The notes beneath the pieces are model-generated. The model saw nothing but the letters and a program-made list of their open reading frames with translations, ran no database searches and had not been told where the DNA came from. 64,000 nucleotides of DNA from DATJHM01 sp035493895 (GTDB lineage Bacteria; Chloroflexota; Ktedonobacteria; Ktedonobacterales; Ktedonobacteraceae), in assembly GCA_035493895.1 (NCBI GenBank), contig DATJHM010000228.1, positions 15,394 to 79,393 on the forward strand, read 5' to 3'. The first letter of the stretch is position 1, and each line of letters opens with the position of its first letter. Positions 43,076 through 50,830 of the stretch are shown piece by piece. Position numbers and translations under genes: made by a program.

Positions 43076-43891
43076 ATGACAATTTTAGTAACCGGCGGGA
43101 CGGGTCTCGTAGGATCGAGAGTCTTGAAGCGACTAGTAGAAGCAGGCATTGATTGTCGTGCACTCGTGCGACCTGGCAAGGAGCTGCCGACTGGTGTCAC
43201 GGCAATTGAAGGAGATATCCTCAATCCTGAATCACTAGCGGCTGCCGTTGAAGGCGTCTCCGCAATTCTTCACCTCGCTGCGGCATTCCGTACGCCCAAC
43301 CAGGATGAAATATGGAACGTGAATCTCAAAGGGACGCGCAATCTCATCGCCGCTGTCAAGGATCACGCTCCCGAGGCTCGTTTTATACTGGCAAGCACCT
43401 CCAATATATACGATCCGGACAGTTCGCATCCAGGTCGTGAAGACGACCCGGTAACCCCAACACTTGCATACCCCGCCAGTAAGCTTGAAGCAGAGAACGA
43501 ACTTCAGAACAGTGGACTCAACTGGAGTGTGCTCAGGCTTGCGTTTGTCTATGGCGACCAGGACGGACATCTCCAGTCAGCTCCTGGGCTACTCGCGGGC
43601 ATGAAGTGGCATCCTGCACAGAGGATGAGTTTGATTCACCATCGAGACATCGCAGCCGCTGTCGAACTTGCGCTTACTGGCGCAATGGATGGTCACGTCG
43701 TCAATATATGCGACGAGGCACCGACCACGATTTACGAGATTGCCCAAATTGTCGGCGCTCCTTACGAGCCATCAGCCGAGCCTCTCACGAATCCATGGAA
43801 GCTTCACATGGATGGAACGCTTGCCAGAAGCCTTGGCTTTCAGCCAAAAGTTTCAACCGTATACCAGGCAAGCCGAGAAGATGCGCTGTAA
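43076..43891 (+). CDS. NAD-dependent epimerase/dehydratase family protein
   Basis: This 271-aa protein is an extended SDR with the Rossmann start MTILVTGGTGLVGSRVLKRL (GGTGxxG), an acidic/positional segment ALVRPG that hints at NADP, the HLAA motif (ILHLAAAF), STSNIYDP and YPASKLEAEN with the catalytic Tyr and Lys. It is shorter than sugar-nucleotide epimerases and could act on small hydroxyketones or a sugar. AGGAAGGAA precedes the ATG. It lies downstream of the 42794 operator/promoter and upstream of a TetR gene, so its expression is likely ligand-controlled. Confidence 0.9.
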   Translation: MTILVTGGTGLVGSRVLKRLVEAGIDCRALVRPGKELPTGVTAIEGDILNPESLAAAVEGVSAILHLAAAFRTPNQDEIWNVNLKGTRNLIAAVKDHAPEARFILASTSNIYDPDSSHPGREDDPVTPTLAYPASKLEAENELQNSGLNWSVLRLAFVYGDQDGHLQSAPGLLAGMKWHPAQRMSLIHHRDIAAAVELALTGAMDGHVVNICDEAPTTIYEIAQIVGAPYEPSAEPLTNPWKLHMDGTLARSLGFQPKVSTVYQASREDAL

Positions 43892-43970
43892 TAACAGGGC
43901 AATCGCATCTCATGTTTGGAGCGGCTTGTAGTGCGTATCTACCAGTTGAGCTTTGATAAAACTCATCATT

Positions 43971-44033
43971 GAGGCAACTCTCTCCGTTGGTACGCAGCCA
44001 ATCCGCTCTCGTACCAACGGAGAGAGTTGCCTC
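43971..44033. terminator. Long perfect hairpin between the epimerase and TetR genes
   Basis: A 24-bp perfect inverted repeat (43971-43994 and 44010-44033) has a 15-base loop. TTCTCTTT follows on the plus strand. The best reading is a terminator for the epimerase, although the length is more than a terminator needs. Confidence 0.5.
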
Positions 44034-44138
44034 TTCTCTTTACTCATAAAGGCATCCCTGGCAGAAGCGCGATAGATAGCTCTGACCAGGGGTGTCTCGG
44101 CAGAACAAAGGCAAGATACGAAAAGAAGGAGACCAGGA

Positions 44139-44789
44139 ATGCCGTTACAACGTGAAACAGTGGCGCGTGCCGCTCTGCATTTAGTGGATGAGGTTGGGTT
44201 GGACAGTTTGACCATACGTCGTCTTGCTGCGCACCTGGATATTCAAAACCCGTCGTTGTACTGGCACTTTAAGAACAAGCAAGAACTGCTGAACTGCATG
44301 GCCGAACTGATGCTGGCTGATTTCTTTGCTGAACTGCACGAGCCAGAGCCAGACCAGGATTGGGCTGATTGGCTGACCATCTATGCCCGCCAGTTGCGTA
44401 ACATGATGCTTGCGCACCGCGATGGAGCACGAATCGTGGCGGAAGCCGATCCATCGCGGAGTACATTCTTCGAGGGTTTCGAATGGGCACTGAAGGTGCT
44501 GCGGCATGCAGGCTTTGATGGGAATGAGGCCGCCATAAGAATAATAACGCTCCAGAACTATGTTCTGGGCAATGTCTTTGAAGTACAAGCGCATCCCTTT
44601 TCTCTTGCATCAGACGAGGACGAGAACCATCTGTCTGCCTTGAGACATTCTCTCGATGAAGAACGCTTTCCCAATGTTGCTACTTTTCTTCAGACCCCTG
44701 CTCTTTTCTCATCCGCCTGGGCTTCCGCACAGTTTGAAGTAGGATTGTCACTGTTTCTGGATGGCTTGCGTGTCAATTACCATATTTGA
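44139..44789 (+). CDS. TetR-family regulator with tetracycline-repressor-like core
   Basis: This 216-aa repressor resembles classical TetR: VARAALHLVDEVGLDSLTIR, then RLAAHLDIQNPSLYWHFKNK with the recognition helix NPSLYWHFKNK, and KQELLNCMAELML. The C-terminal half (DWADWLTIYARQLRNMML, HRDGARIVAEAD) matches the TetR_C type domain that binds tetracycline-like ligands. It follows the epimerase gene and a long hairpin, so it may be separately transcribed. The paired palindromes at 42794-42864 have the symmetry expected of its operator; binding is inferred. Confidence 0.92.
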   Translation: MPLQRETVARAALHLVDEVGLDSLTIRRLAAHLDIQNPSLYWHFKNKQELLNCMAELMLADFFAELHEPEPDQDWADWLTIYARQLRNMMLAHRDGARIVAEADPSRSTFFEGFEWALKVLRHAGFDGNEAAIRIITLQNYVLGNVFEVQAHPFSLASDEDENHLSALRHSLDEERFPNVATFLQTPALFSSAWASAQFEVGLSLFLDGLRVNYHI

Positions 44790-45032
44790 AGAAAATAGTG
44801 CCATATATTGTGATGAATGACAGTTCATGGTTATTAAGATCCTCTTAAAAAAACGATCAGGGCAGAGCAACCGGTAAAAAATATTCACAGATTACTATGC
44901 TTTGTAGTATGATAGAAGACGGCATTTTTATTGTATATTTTGTTGACAATGCACTTGGGGATGGTTAAGGGGTAATTATTGTATTGTTGTAAGTGTCCCC
45001 CGGGCGCACTAACGCTCTGAAAGAACGCGTGC

Positions 45033-46517
45033 ATGGAACGTCTAGAAAACCTGCAAGCCCTCGAACGCGATTTACGATCTACAACTACAGCTACCAGTGA
45101 GCATCTTATACAAGAGGGCGAGGTAAATCGGCAGATGCCCGTGCCGCGTTGTGAAATAGTAGCGCGGGCCCTGCAAGAATTGTGGCATGAGTTAGAGTTG
45201 GATGGGCTCCCACTCATTTTTGAATCGCCATTTCATGGTCATGTGTTTACAGAACACCATGCGATGTTTCTGGATCTGATGGTCGAGGAGGGGAAGCGGC
45301 AGAAGAGGGTACGGCCCGGACAGTTGGCAGCATGGAGGCGTCTGGCCGCGCCGGAGTATGCCCACGGGGTCGCAGATGTCGCGTCATCGATGTTTCTCTT
45401 AAAGGCCGATCTGTCCAGACGAGCGGAACCGGGCGATCGTGGCACCATCCCCTGTGCCCCTTATGGCTGGATCTGTTATCGCTTCAGTGGCGGCTGGACC
45501 GCACTCTCGGTCCATTACTTCGATCCCGATAGCGATGAGCGCGGACCGGTTGTGATGACCGCGTTGCCTGCGGGGAAGCAGGATGAATGGCTGGCATTTC
45601 TGGCCCATATCGACGAATTGCGCAATAAAGTCGCACATAAGCAGCGGCGGGGGCGGATCGAGATCATTGGTGGTAGCGAGGAGCATCTGGTCGACGTGAT
45701 CAAAAAGACGTCTTTTGTCGACCTCTTGTTGCCCGAGGCGACCTTACAGCAGGTGCTGGCGCAACGTCGTATCTTTACTTCCTCCATCTTGCGCCGTTAT
45801 GCGAGCATGAGGGTGCCGCGTTTGCGCAAAGTGCTGCTGGTGGGACCGCCGGGAACCGGGAAGACGACGCTCTTGAAGGCCGAGGGTGCGCGCCATGCGA
45901 AAAGGGGGGGGCTGGTATTATACGTCTGTGCGCCCCTGAAAAATCGGGGCGAAACGTCGTGGCAGCGTCTGGCTTATGCATTACAGGGTGCGGCGGAGAG
46001 CCGTTTGCCAACGCTGGTCCTGGTGGAAGACTTTGAGATGTTTATCACCGATCCGCAAGAGCTGCAACTCGTGCTGAATACCCTGGACGGCGTCGCGACC
46101 CCCGATAATCCGGCGGGCACGCTGCTGATGGCGACCAGCAATGATCCCGAGAAGATCGATCCGCGCATTCGCGATCGGCCCGGGCGCATTGATGTCGTGA
46201 TTGAGATCGGATTGGTAGAAGAGCAGGATCTGGCGGTCCGTTTTTTAAAACATTTCCTTGGGAGCGCGTATCGTGAAGAGGAGCATGCGCGTCTGGCTCC
46301 TCATCTCATCAAGCAGCCGGGAAGCCATTTTCGCGAAGTCTGCCTGGCAGGGGCAATGCGTGCTCTGGAGAAAGATCGTGTCGATGTCTTGCACGAAGAT
46401 CTCCTCTGGGCGCATGAAACGATCCTGAACGGACGTGATCTGGCGCGCCAGGGAGAGCGTTTTATGCCTGCCCCGACGCGCAAACGGGCGGGATTTTTCA
46501 GCAAAGAGCGCCCTTAA
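45033..46517 (+). CDS. AAA-family ATPase with an unrecognised N-terminal domain
   Basis: This 494-aa protein has about 240 residues of unknown sequence, then an AAA core. Walker A is GPPGTGKTT at residues 271-279. Walker B is TLVLVEDFEMF, where the usual DE is ED. Sensor 1 is LLMATSNDP and the arginine-finger region is RIRDRPGRIDVVIEIG. A helical lid follows (residues about 395-465). The core resembles FtsH/katanin-type AAA proteins, which remodel or unfold proteins, without a protease domain. The N-terminal part has no membrane helix. A CGS-type gene converges on it only 13 bases after the stop. Function is not assigned. Confidence 0.85.
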   Translation: MERLENLQALERDLRSTTTATSEHLIQEGEVNRQMPVPRCEIVARALQELWHELELDGLPLIFESPFHGHVFTEHHAMFLDLMVEEGKRQKRVRPGQLAAWRRLAAPEYAHGVADVASSMFLLKADLSRRAEPGDRGTIPCAPYGWICYRFSGGWTALSVHYFDPDSDERGPVVMTALPAGKQDEWLAFLAHIDELRNKVAHKQRRGRIEIIGGSEEHLVDVIKKTSFVDLLLPEATLQQVLAQRRIFTSSILRRYASMRVPRLRKVLLVGPPGTGKTTLLKAEGARHAKRGGLVLYVCAPLKNRGETSWQRLAYALQGAAESRLPTLVLVEDFEMFITDPQELQLVLNTLDGVATPDNPAGTLLMATSNDPEKIDPRIRDRPGRIDVVIEIGLVEEQDLAVRFLKHFLGSAYREEEHARLAPHLIKQPGSHFREVCLAGAMRALEKDRVDVLHEDLLWAHETILNGRDLARQGERFMPAPTRKRAGFFSKERP

Positions 46518-46530
46518 AAGCGCGGCATGC

Positions 46531-47757
46531 TTACTTGCCCAGTGCCTGGTCCAGATCCTGGATAAGATCGTCGACATGCTCAATGCCAGCGGAGAAGCGA
46601 ATACAGCCCGCATTGATCCCCATCTTCTGACACTCCTGCGGCGTCAGGGTGCGGTGGGACGAGATGGGCGGATAGCTCACCAGCGAAAAAACATCCCCGA
46701 GCGATGTGGCAGGCAGGCAGATTTGGAGCCGATTCATAAAGCGAAATGCCGCTTCACGTGTCTGCTCTTTGAGCTCGAATGCGAGAAGGCCGCCGTAGAG
46801 CCCATGACTGAGCAAGCGTCCGGCCAGTTCATGTTGTGGATGTTCGGGAAGACCGGGATAGTAGACGCGCTCAATTGCTGGATGCTCATGTAAAAATCTG
46901 GCGATCTGGAGCGCATTCTGGCTCTGACGCTCCATACGCAGGGCCAGCGTGCGCAGACCACGCAGCATCAAATGTGCTTCGAAAGGACTGAGCGTGGCAC
47001 CCAGCAGAACGTAGTACGCACGGAGCTGGTCAAGCAGGGAATTTTTCGCGCTGATCACCGCACCGCCTGTGCTATCGCCATGACCGCTGATATACTTTGT
47101 CGCGCTGTGTACGACAAGGTCAAAGCCGTGCTCAATGGGCCTGAGCAGGTAGGGCGAACTGAAGGTGCTATCCACGATCGTTACCGCATCGACCGCTTTC
47201 GCCGCCGCACTGATCGCGTCCAGATCATTCACCTTGACCAGCGGATTCGAGACGGTCTCGACATAAATAACATCCGGTTGTTCACGTTCAATGATCTCTG
47301 TGGCGGCGGGACAACACAGATCGGCCAGGACCAGCTCAACCCCTGTTGGCACAAAGACCTTACGTATCAGGCCAATTGTGGGACCATAGAGATCCTGCGA
47401 GGCAAGGATTTTCGCGCCTGGAGCCAGACCAGCTGCCAGGAGCGCACTATGGATTGCGGCCATGCCAGAACCAAAGACGACTGAACCGACGCCGCCCTCA
47501 ATAAGTGTCAGCGCTTCCTCTAAATGGTGAGTGCTGGGGTTGGCCTGTCGGGCATAGACAAAAGCTGGTTCGCCATCAGCAGTCGGGCCCTCGAACGCCT
47601 TATCCTGCGCCTCAATATTCGTGTGCAGATAGGTGGTGCTGGCATAAATAGGGGGAACCGTAGGTGATCCTGCTGTGGTCCCCGTATGTTTCCCGCGTCC
47701 GCCGTGTACGAGACGGGTGTCTATATGTTGTGATGTTGCAGCGTTTTCTTGTGTCAT
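46531..47757 (-). CDS. Cys/Met metabolism PLP-dependent enzyme (cystathionine gamma-synthase/methionine gamma-lyase type)
   Basis: This 408-aa enzyme belongs to the Cys/Met transsulfuration family. The PLP Lys is Lys221 in VVHSATKYISGHGDSTGG, and the family landmarks YARQANPSTHHLEEAL, FGSGMAAIHSALLA, DNTFSSPY-like VDSTFSSPYLLRP and the C-terminal SSHRTLTPQE are present. Whether it is a gamma-synthase, gamma-lyase or sulfhydrylase cannot be told by eye. ATG 47757 has GGAGG five bases before it; a TTG at 47769 overlaps that site. It follows a redoxin-like gene on the same strand. Confidence 0.93.
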   Translation of the reverse strand: MTQENAATSQHIDTRLVHGGRGKHTGTTAGSPTVPPIYASTTYLHTNIEAQDKAFEGPTADGEPAFVYARQANPSTHHLEEALTLIEGGVGSVVFGSGMAAIHSALLAAGLAPGAKILASQDLYGPTIGLIRKVFVPTGVELVLADLCCPAATEIIEREQPDVIYVETVSNPLVKVNDLDAISAAAKAVDAVTIVDSTFSSPYLLRPIEHGFDLVVHSATKYISGHGDSTGGAVISAKNSLLDQLRAYYVLLGATLSPFEAHLMLRGLRTLALRMERQSQNALQIARFLHEHPAIERVYYPGLPEHPQHELAGRLLSHGLYGGLLAFELKEQTREAAFRFMNRLQICLPATSLGDVFSLVSYPPISSHRTLTPQECQKMGINAGCIRFSAGIEHVDDLIQDLDQALGK

Positions 47758-47887
47758 CGTGGCCTCCAAAAATAAAGAATCCGTGAGATGCAGGCGTATC
47801 GCGTATCCATAAATCTCATTACAAAAGACTTTACAAATAGCTTTTCTACAGCGTTCTCGCAGAGAGAAAAAAAGGATAGGAGAACAG

Positions 47888-48391
47888 CTAAGGAGTGCAT
47901 AAGCGATTGAGATATTGTAGCGACTCCAGAAGTTCCGTCAGCGTTGGTAGCGGGTTTGCCTCGCTGTCAGCGCGCCATTGCTGATAGACAGCATTATAGC
48001 GATCCGCCAGCACGATGCAAGGATGAAAGCGATCGTGGGCTCGTTCCCAGAGCGTATAGCGCGATATGACCGTACCTTGAGGATCTGCCAAGAGTGGATA
48101 GGGGAGATGCAGCGTCTCCTGCGTTGTCATATTGCGAATCACCGGGTCCCCAGTAATAGCCAGGAGTGTGCACTGCTCTTCGCGAAAATCTTTGTAGCGG
48201 TCAGCGAAGGCGCGGAGAAGCGTGCGTGCGAAATCGTCCTGTGAGTTGCGCAGAAAGAGCAGGACAAGATGTGCGCGTTGTTTATAATCCCAGGGACTAT
48301 AGGGTAGATTGTCAGTGCCTGGCAGCGTAAAAGCAGGGATGATCTGCCCATGCTCCAGCGGTGCAGGCCCAGTGTGAGATAAATCAGACAT
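47888..48391 (-). CDS. Redoxin-fold protein lacking the peroxidatic cysteine
   Basis: This 167-aa protein has the AhpC/TSA fold pattern: IIPAFTLPGTDNLPYSPWDY, HLVLLFLRNSQDDFARTL and LPYPLLADPQGTVISRYTLW. At the place where peroxiredoxins have their reactive Cys (after FLR), it reads NSQDDF with no Cys. Three Cys remain elsewhere (EQCTL, HPCIVL, RLCTP). It is likely not a peroxidase and may be a structural or carrier homologue. ATG 48391 follows AGGA on the minus strand. It is upstream of the transsulfuration gene. Confidence 0.75.
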   Translation of the reverse strand: MSDLSHTGPAPLEHGQIIPAFTLPGTDNLPYSPWDYKQRAHLVLLFLRNSQDDFARTLLRAFADRYKDFREEQCTLLAITGDPVIRNMTTQETLHLPYPLLADPQGTVISRYTLWERAHDRFHPCIVLADRYNAVYQQWRADSEANPLPTLTELLESLQYLNRLCTP

Positions 48392-48582
48392 GTGTATCCT
48401 CAATGCTGTTGGCGAAGACTTCTCTTTTCTATTCTACATAGTACTGTATTGTCCTGATTTCTGCCAGTCTCTCTGAGAAGACGTACAACATTTCACAATC
48501 AAGGGGCCGGTCGCCTGTACAAACTGTCTATTGCTATTCGCGTGTGCCGTCGATTTTGTGCCAGGATTTGCGGCCATCCTTA

Positions 48583-48612
48583 TTGCCGGAATGGTAGAAG
48601 AAATGTTATGAT
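48583..48612 (+). promoter_or_regulatory. Possible promoter of mrp
   Basis: TTGCCG (48583-48588) and TATGAT (48607-48612) have 18-base spacing, 50 bases ahead of the mrp ATG. Confidence 0.35.
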
Positions 48613-48662
48613 CGATAGGCTGGCGGCAATAAGCGATTTAGTGAAGTAAAATAGGGATAATC

Positions 48663-49493
48663 ATGGTACAACGTAGACAACATGCACGCTTAGAAGACGT
48701 GGGCGCGATCCTGGTGATTGGCAGTGGCAAAGGTGGCGTGGGAAAGTCGACGGTCAGCGTCAATCTGGCGGTTGCGCTGGCACAGCAGGGAGCGCGCGTA
48801 GGATTGCTCGATGGCGATGCTTATGGACCAAGCGTTCCTATGATGTTAGGCGTACGAAAGCGGACAGCCAGTCAGGGAGCGCAGGCCGTCTTACCATTGG
48901 CGGAGGCAAAAAATCTTCCGGTAGAACGTAAACTCAAGCCTCTGGTGCGCTATGGTGTGAAAATTATGTCTGTGGGCTTTTTTATCGGCGAGGAACAGGC
49001 CGTCGCGCCCATGCCAGATGTCCTGGGTATGCTGATCCGGCAACTGCTCTACACGGTCGATTGGGGCGAGCTCGATTATCTTTTGATCGATCTGCCTCCA
49101 GGCACGAGTGAGCCGCAAGCGACGCTCTGTCGAGAGATGCAACTGGAGGGTGCCGTGCTGGTCACAACGCCTCAAGATATTGCGCGGATCGATACCGCCA
49201 AGGCCCTGGCGATGTTTCAGCAGGCAGATGTGCGCGTGCTGGGCGTCGTACGCAACATGGCCGGTTTCCTCTGTCCTCATTGTGGTCAATCAGTAGAGAT
49301 TTTTCCACAGAGCGACCAGATGCGTAGCGCACTCGACGAACTGTCAGAACTGGCCAGCGTGCCCTTAGATCCTGCGGCAGTCGTGAACGGCGATCACGGG
49401 CGGCCAGTCGTCATCAGTATGCCGGACTCGCCTGTGACCCGGGCCTTTCTTGGGCTCGCCGAGCGGATCGCAACCCTGGTTCCCATGGAGTAG
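48663..49493 (+). CDS. mrp: Mrp/NBP35-type ATP-binding Fe-S cluster carrier
   Basis: This 276-aa P-loop NTPase of the Mrp/NBP35 family loads Fe-S clusters onto target proteins. Motifs: VIGSGKGGVGKSTVSVNLA (deviant Walker A with the signature Lys), GLLDGDAYGPSVPMMLG, YLLIDLPPGTSEPQ and the cluster-binding CxxC in GFLCPHCGQ. It lacks the N-terminal MIP18 (DUF59) domain of some Mrp proteins. The Fe-S-rich operon at 32-37 kb is a possible client, but that is only a guess. A Nudix gene follows 76 bases later. Confidence 0.93.
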   Translation: MVQRRQHARLEDVGAILVIGSGKGGVGKSTVSVNLAVALAQQGARVGLLDGDAYGPSVPMMLGVRKRTASQGAQAVLPLAEAKNLPVERKLKPLVRYGVKIMSVGFFIGEEQAVAPMPDVLGMLIRQLLYTVDWGELDYLLIDLPPGTSEPQATLCREMQLEGAVLVTTPQDIARIDTAKALAMFQQADVRVLGVVRNMAGFLCPHCGQSVEIFPQSDQMRSALDELSELASVPLDPAAVVNGDHGRPVVISMPDSPVTRAFLGLAERIATLVPME

Positions 49494-49569
49494 AGGCGTG
49501 GCAGGGGTCGGATGATGCCGAACGGGAAGATTGTTAACGAAAAAATAGAGAGTGAGGACACCGCAAGCG

Positions 49570-50034
49570 ATGAAAGAGAAGCTGAAGGGCCTGTTTGCTG
49601 GCGTCATCTTTCGTCTGATTGCCCTGTTGACCTTAAAGAAAATCTCACCTATTCTGAGCGCTTGTGCAATTATTGAACAGGATGGTAAGATTTTGTTAAT
49701 TGAGCGCACGGATGGCCTGGGATTTACCATCCCCGGCGGTATTACGCGATATGACGAGACAATAGAGCAGTGTGTGGTACGTGAAGTGGAAGAGGAGACC
49801 GGATACCATGTCGCCCTGACCGGACTATCGGGGGTCTATTCTGACTTGAAGCGAGATCCGCGTTTTCGTGCAGTATCGATTGCCTATAAAGCCAGAATAT
49901 GTGGTGGAAGCGAACATCGTTCAAGTGAAGGAAGTGTTTGCTGGCATACGCCGGAAGAAGTTTTTGGCCATATGGCATTTGACTGTGAATGGATGCTCAA
50001 AGATTATTTGAATAGTGTACAGCGTCTCTCATAA
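49570..50034 (+). CDS. Nudix hydrolase
   Basis: This 154-aa protein cleaves a nucleoside diphosphate linked to some other group. The Nudix box fits exactly: G-ITRYD-E-TIEQCVV-REVEEETGY. A hydrophobic N-terminal stretch (GLFAGVIFRLIALLTL) precedes the domain and may tether it to the membrane, which is unusual. Cys-rich ends are absent. ATG 49570 is preferred; a GTG at 49552 is in frame, but the sequence before it has no ribosome binding site. The substrate is unknown. Confidence 0.88.
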   Translation: MKEKLKGLFAGVIFRLIALLTLKKISPILSACAIIEQDGKILLIERTDGLGFTIPGGITRYDETIEQCVVREVEEETGYHVALTGLSGVYSDLKRDPRFRAVSIAYKARICGGSEHRSSEGSVCWHTPEEVFGHMAFDCEWMLKDYLNSVQRLS

Positions 50035-50096
50035 CGCATCCATGCCCGTAAAAAGCTGCGGAGAGCAGCAAGAAAAGAGAGAAGAGGAGGCAACGT

Positions 50097-50492
50097 ATGC
50101 CGATCTGCCCCATTTGTGATGATACCGGTTTGATCAACTCGGACTCGACTGCGCCAGAGTTTTGTTATTGTGCAGCAGGCAAAAAAGCGCGACGACAGTG
50201 GCAAAGTGCGCAGCCCGGAGGGAACGCCGTAAAAGCGCCGAGTTTTATTGATATTGCCAACCTTGAACAGGTGAATGCGAGCGTCGACGCAATGCGCGCG
50301 TCCCTATTAGGAAATAACAACGAAATCAGCACCGCGCCTGCGAAGCATGCGGCTGTCCAACTGCTCTATCATGTCGGGCATCCCGGACATGAAGTCACAG
50401 CCAGTGAGGCGACGCAACTGTATGATCTGGCAAAGGCGCTGGAAGGATTTTTGGGAGGGCTCGGCGCAATCAGCCGAAATAGTCGACGTTAA
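50097..50492 (+). CDS. Small protein with a CxxC-CxC zinc-ribbon-like N-terminus
   Basis: This 131-aa protein begins MPICPICDDTGLINSDST and carries Cys4, Cys7, Cys23 and Cys25, a likely metal knuckle. A helical C-terminal part follows (AAVQLLYHVGHPGHEVTASE and an Ala/Leu/Gly-rich end). The ribosome binding site (AGGAGG) is strong. I do not recognise a family. It sits after the Nudix gene in the same direction. The zinc knuckle resembles that of the pseudokinase gene at 50831 in spacing only. Confidence 0.65.
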   Translation: MPICPICDDTGLINSDSTAPEFCYCAAGKKARRQWQSAQPGGNAVKAPSFIDIANLEQVNASVDAMRASLLGNNNEISTAPAKHAAVQLLYHVGHPGHEVTASEATQLYDLAKALEGFLGGLGAISRNSRR

Positions 50493-50830
50493 GCTTAGCG
50501 CACGCAAGAAATATCGGTATTCGCAGCTAATAGAATAGCAAAAAATGCTATCTTTATTGACATGTAGAAATGCGTAAACTATACTTCGTGCGTCACGTCT
50601 CTTCCTTGTCCCCCTTAATCCAGGTAATCGAGGAAGAATGGGATCGTAGGGATACATTGAGAGGGAATAACAGGCACCCTTTTTCTATGAGGATGCGGCA
50701 TATTTTTTTGTCTCGGAAAAAACCAGTATTTTGTATGAAGATGCATTGTGTTCCTGGTAGAGCAAGCCCGGGGATGCCAGCAGCGCATGTGGCAGAGAAG
50801 GCTTTGTTCGTGCAGAGAGAGGAATAGAGT
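50493..50830. other. Intergenic stretch before the pseudokinase
   Basis: These 338 bases hold only the hairpin at 50535 and an 85-codon frame (50570-50827) that lacks a ribosome binding site and any recognisable sequence. AGAGGAATAG just before 50831 supplies the ribosome binding site of the next gene. Confidence 0.5.
50535..50558 (+). terminator. Weak hairpin after the zinc-knuckle gene
   Basis: ATAGCA (50535-50540) and TGCTAT (50546-50551) flank an A5 loop, followed by CTTTATT. The stem is short. Confidence 0.4.

Noticed and set aside
42949..43152. 67-codon frame overlapping the epimerase start
   Set aside because: It overlaps 77 bases of a well-supported gene; the first 42 residues look mildly protein-like, so a remnant cannot be excluded, but no family is seen.
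50570..50827. 85-codon frame before the pseudokinase
   Set aside because: No ribosome binding site, mixed composition and no resemblance to any family.
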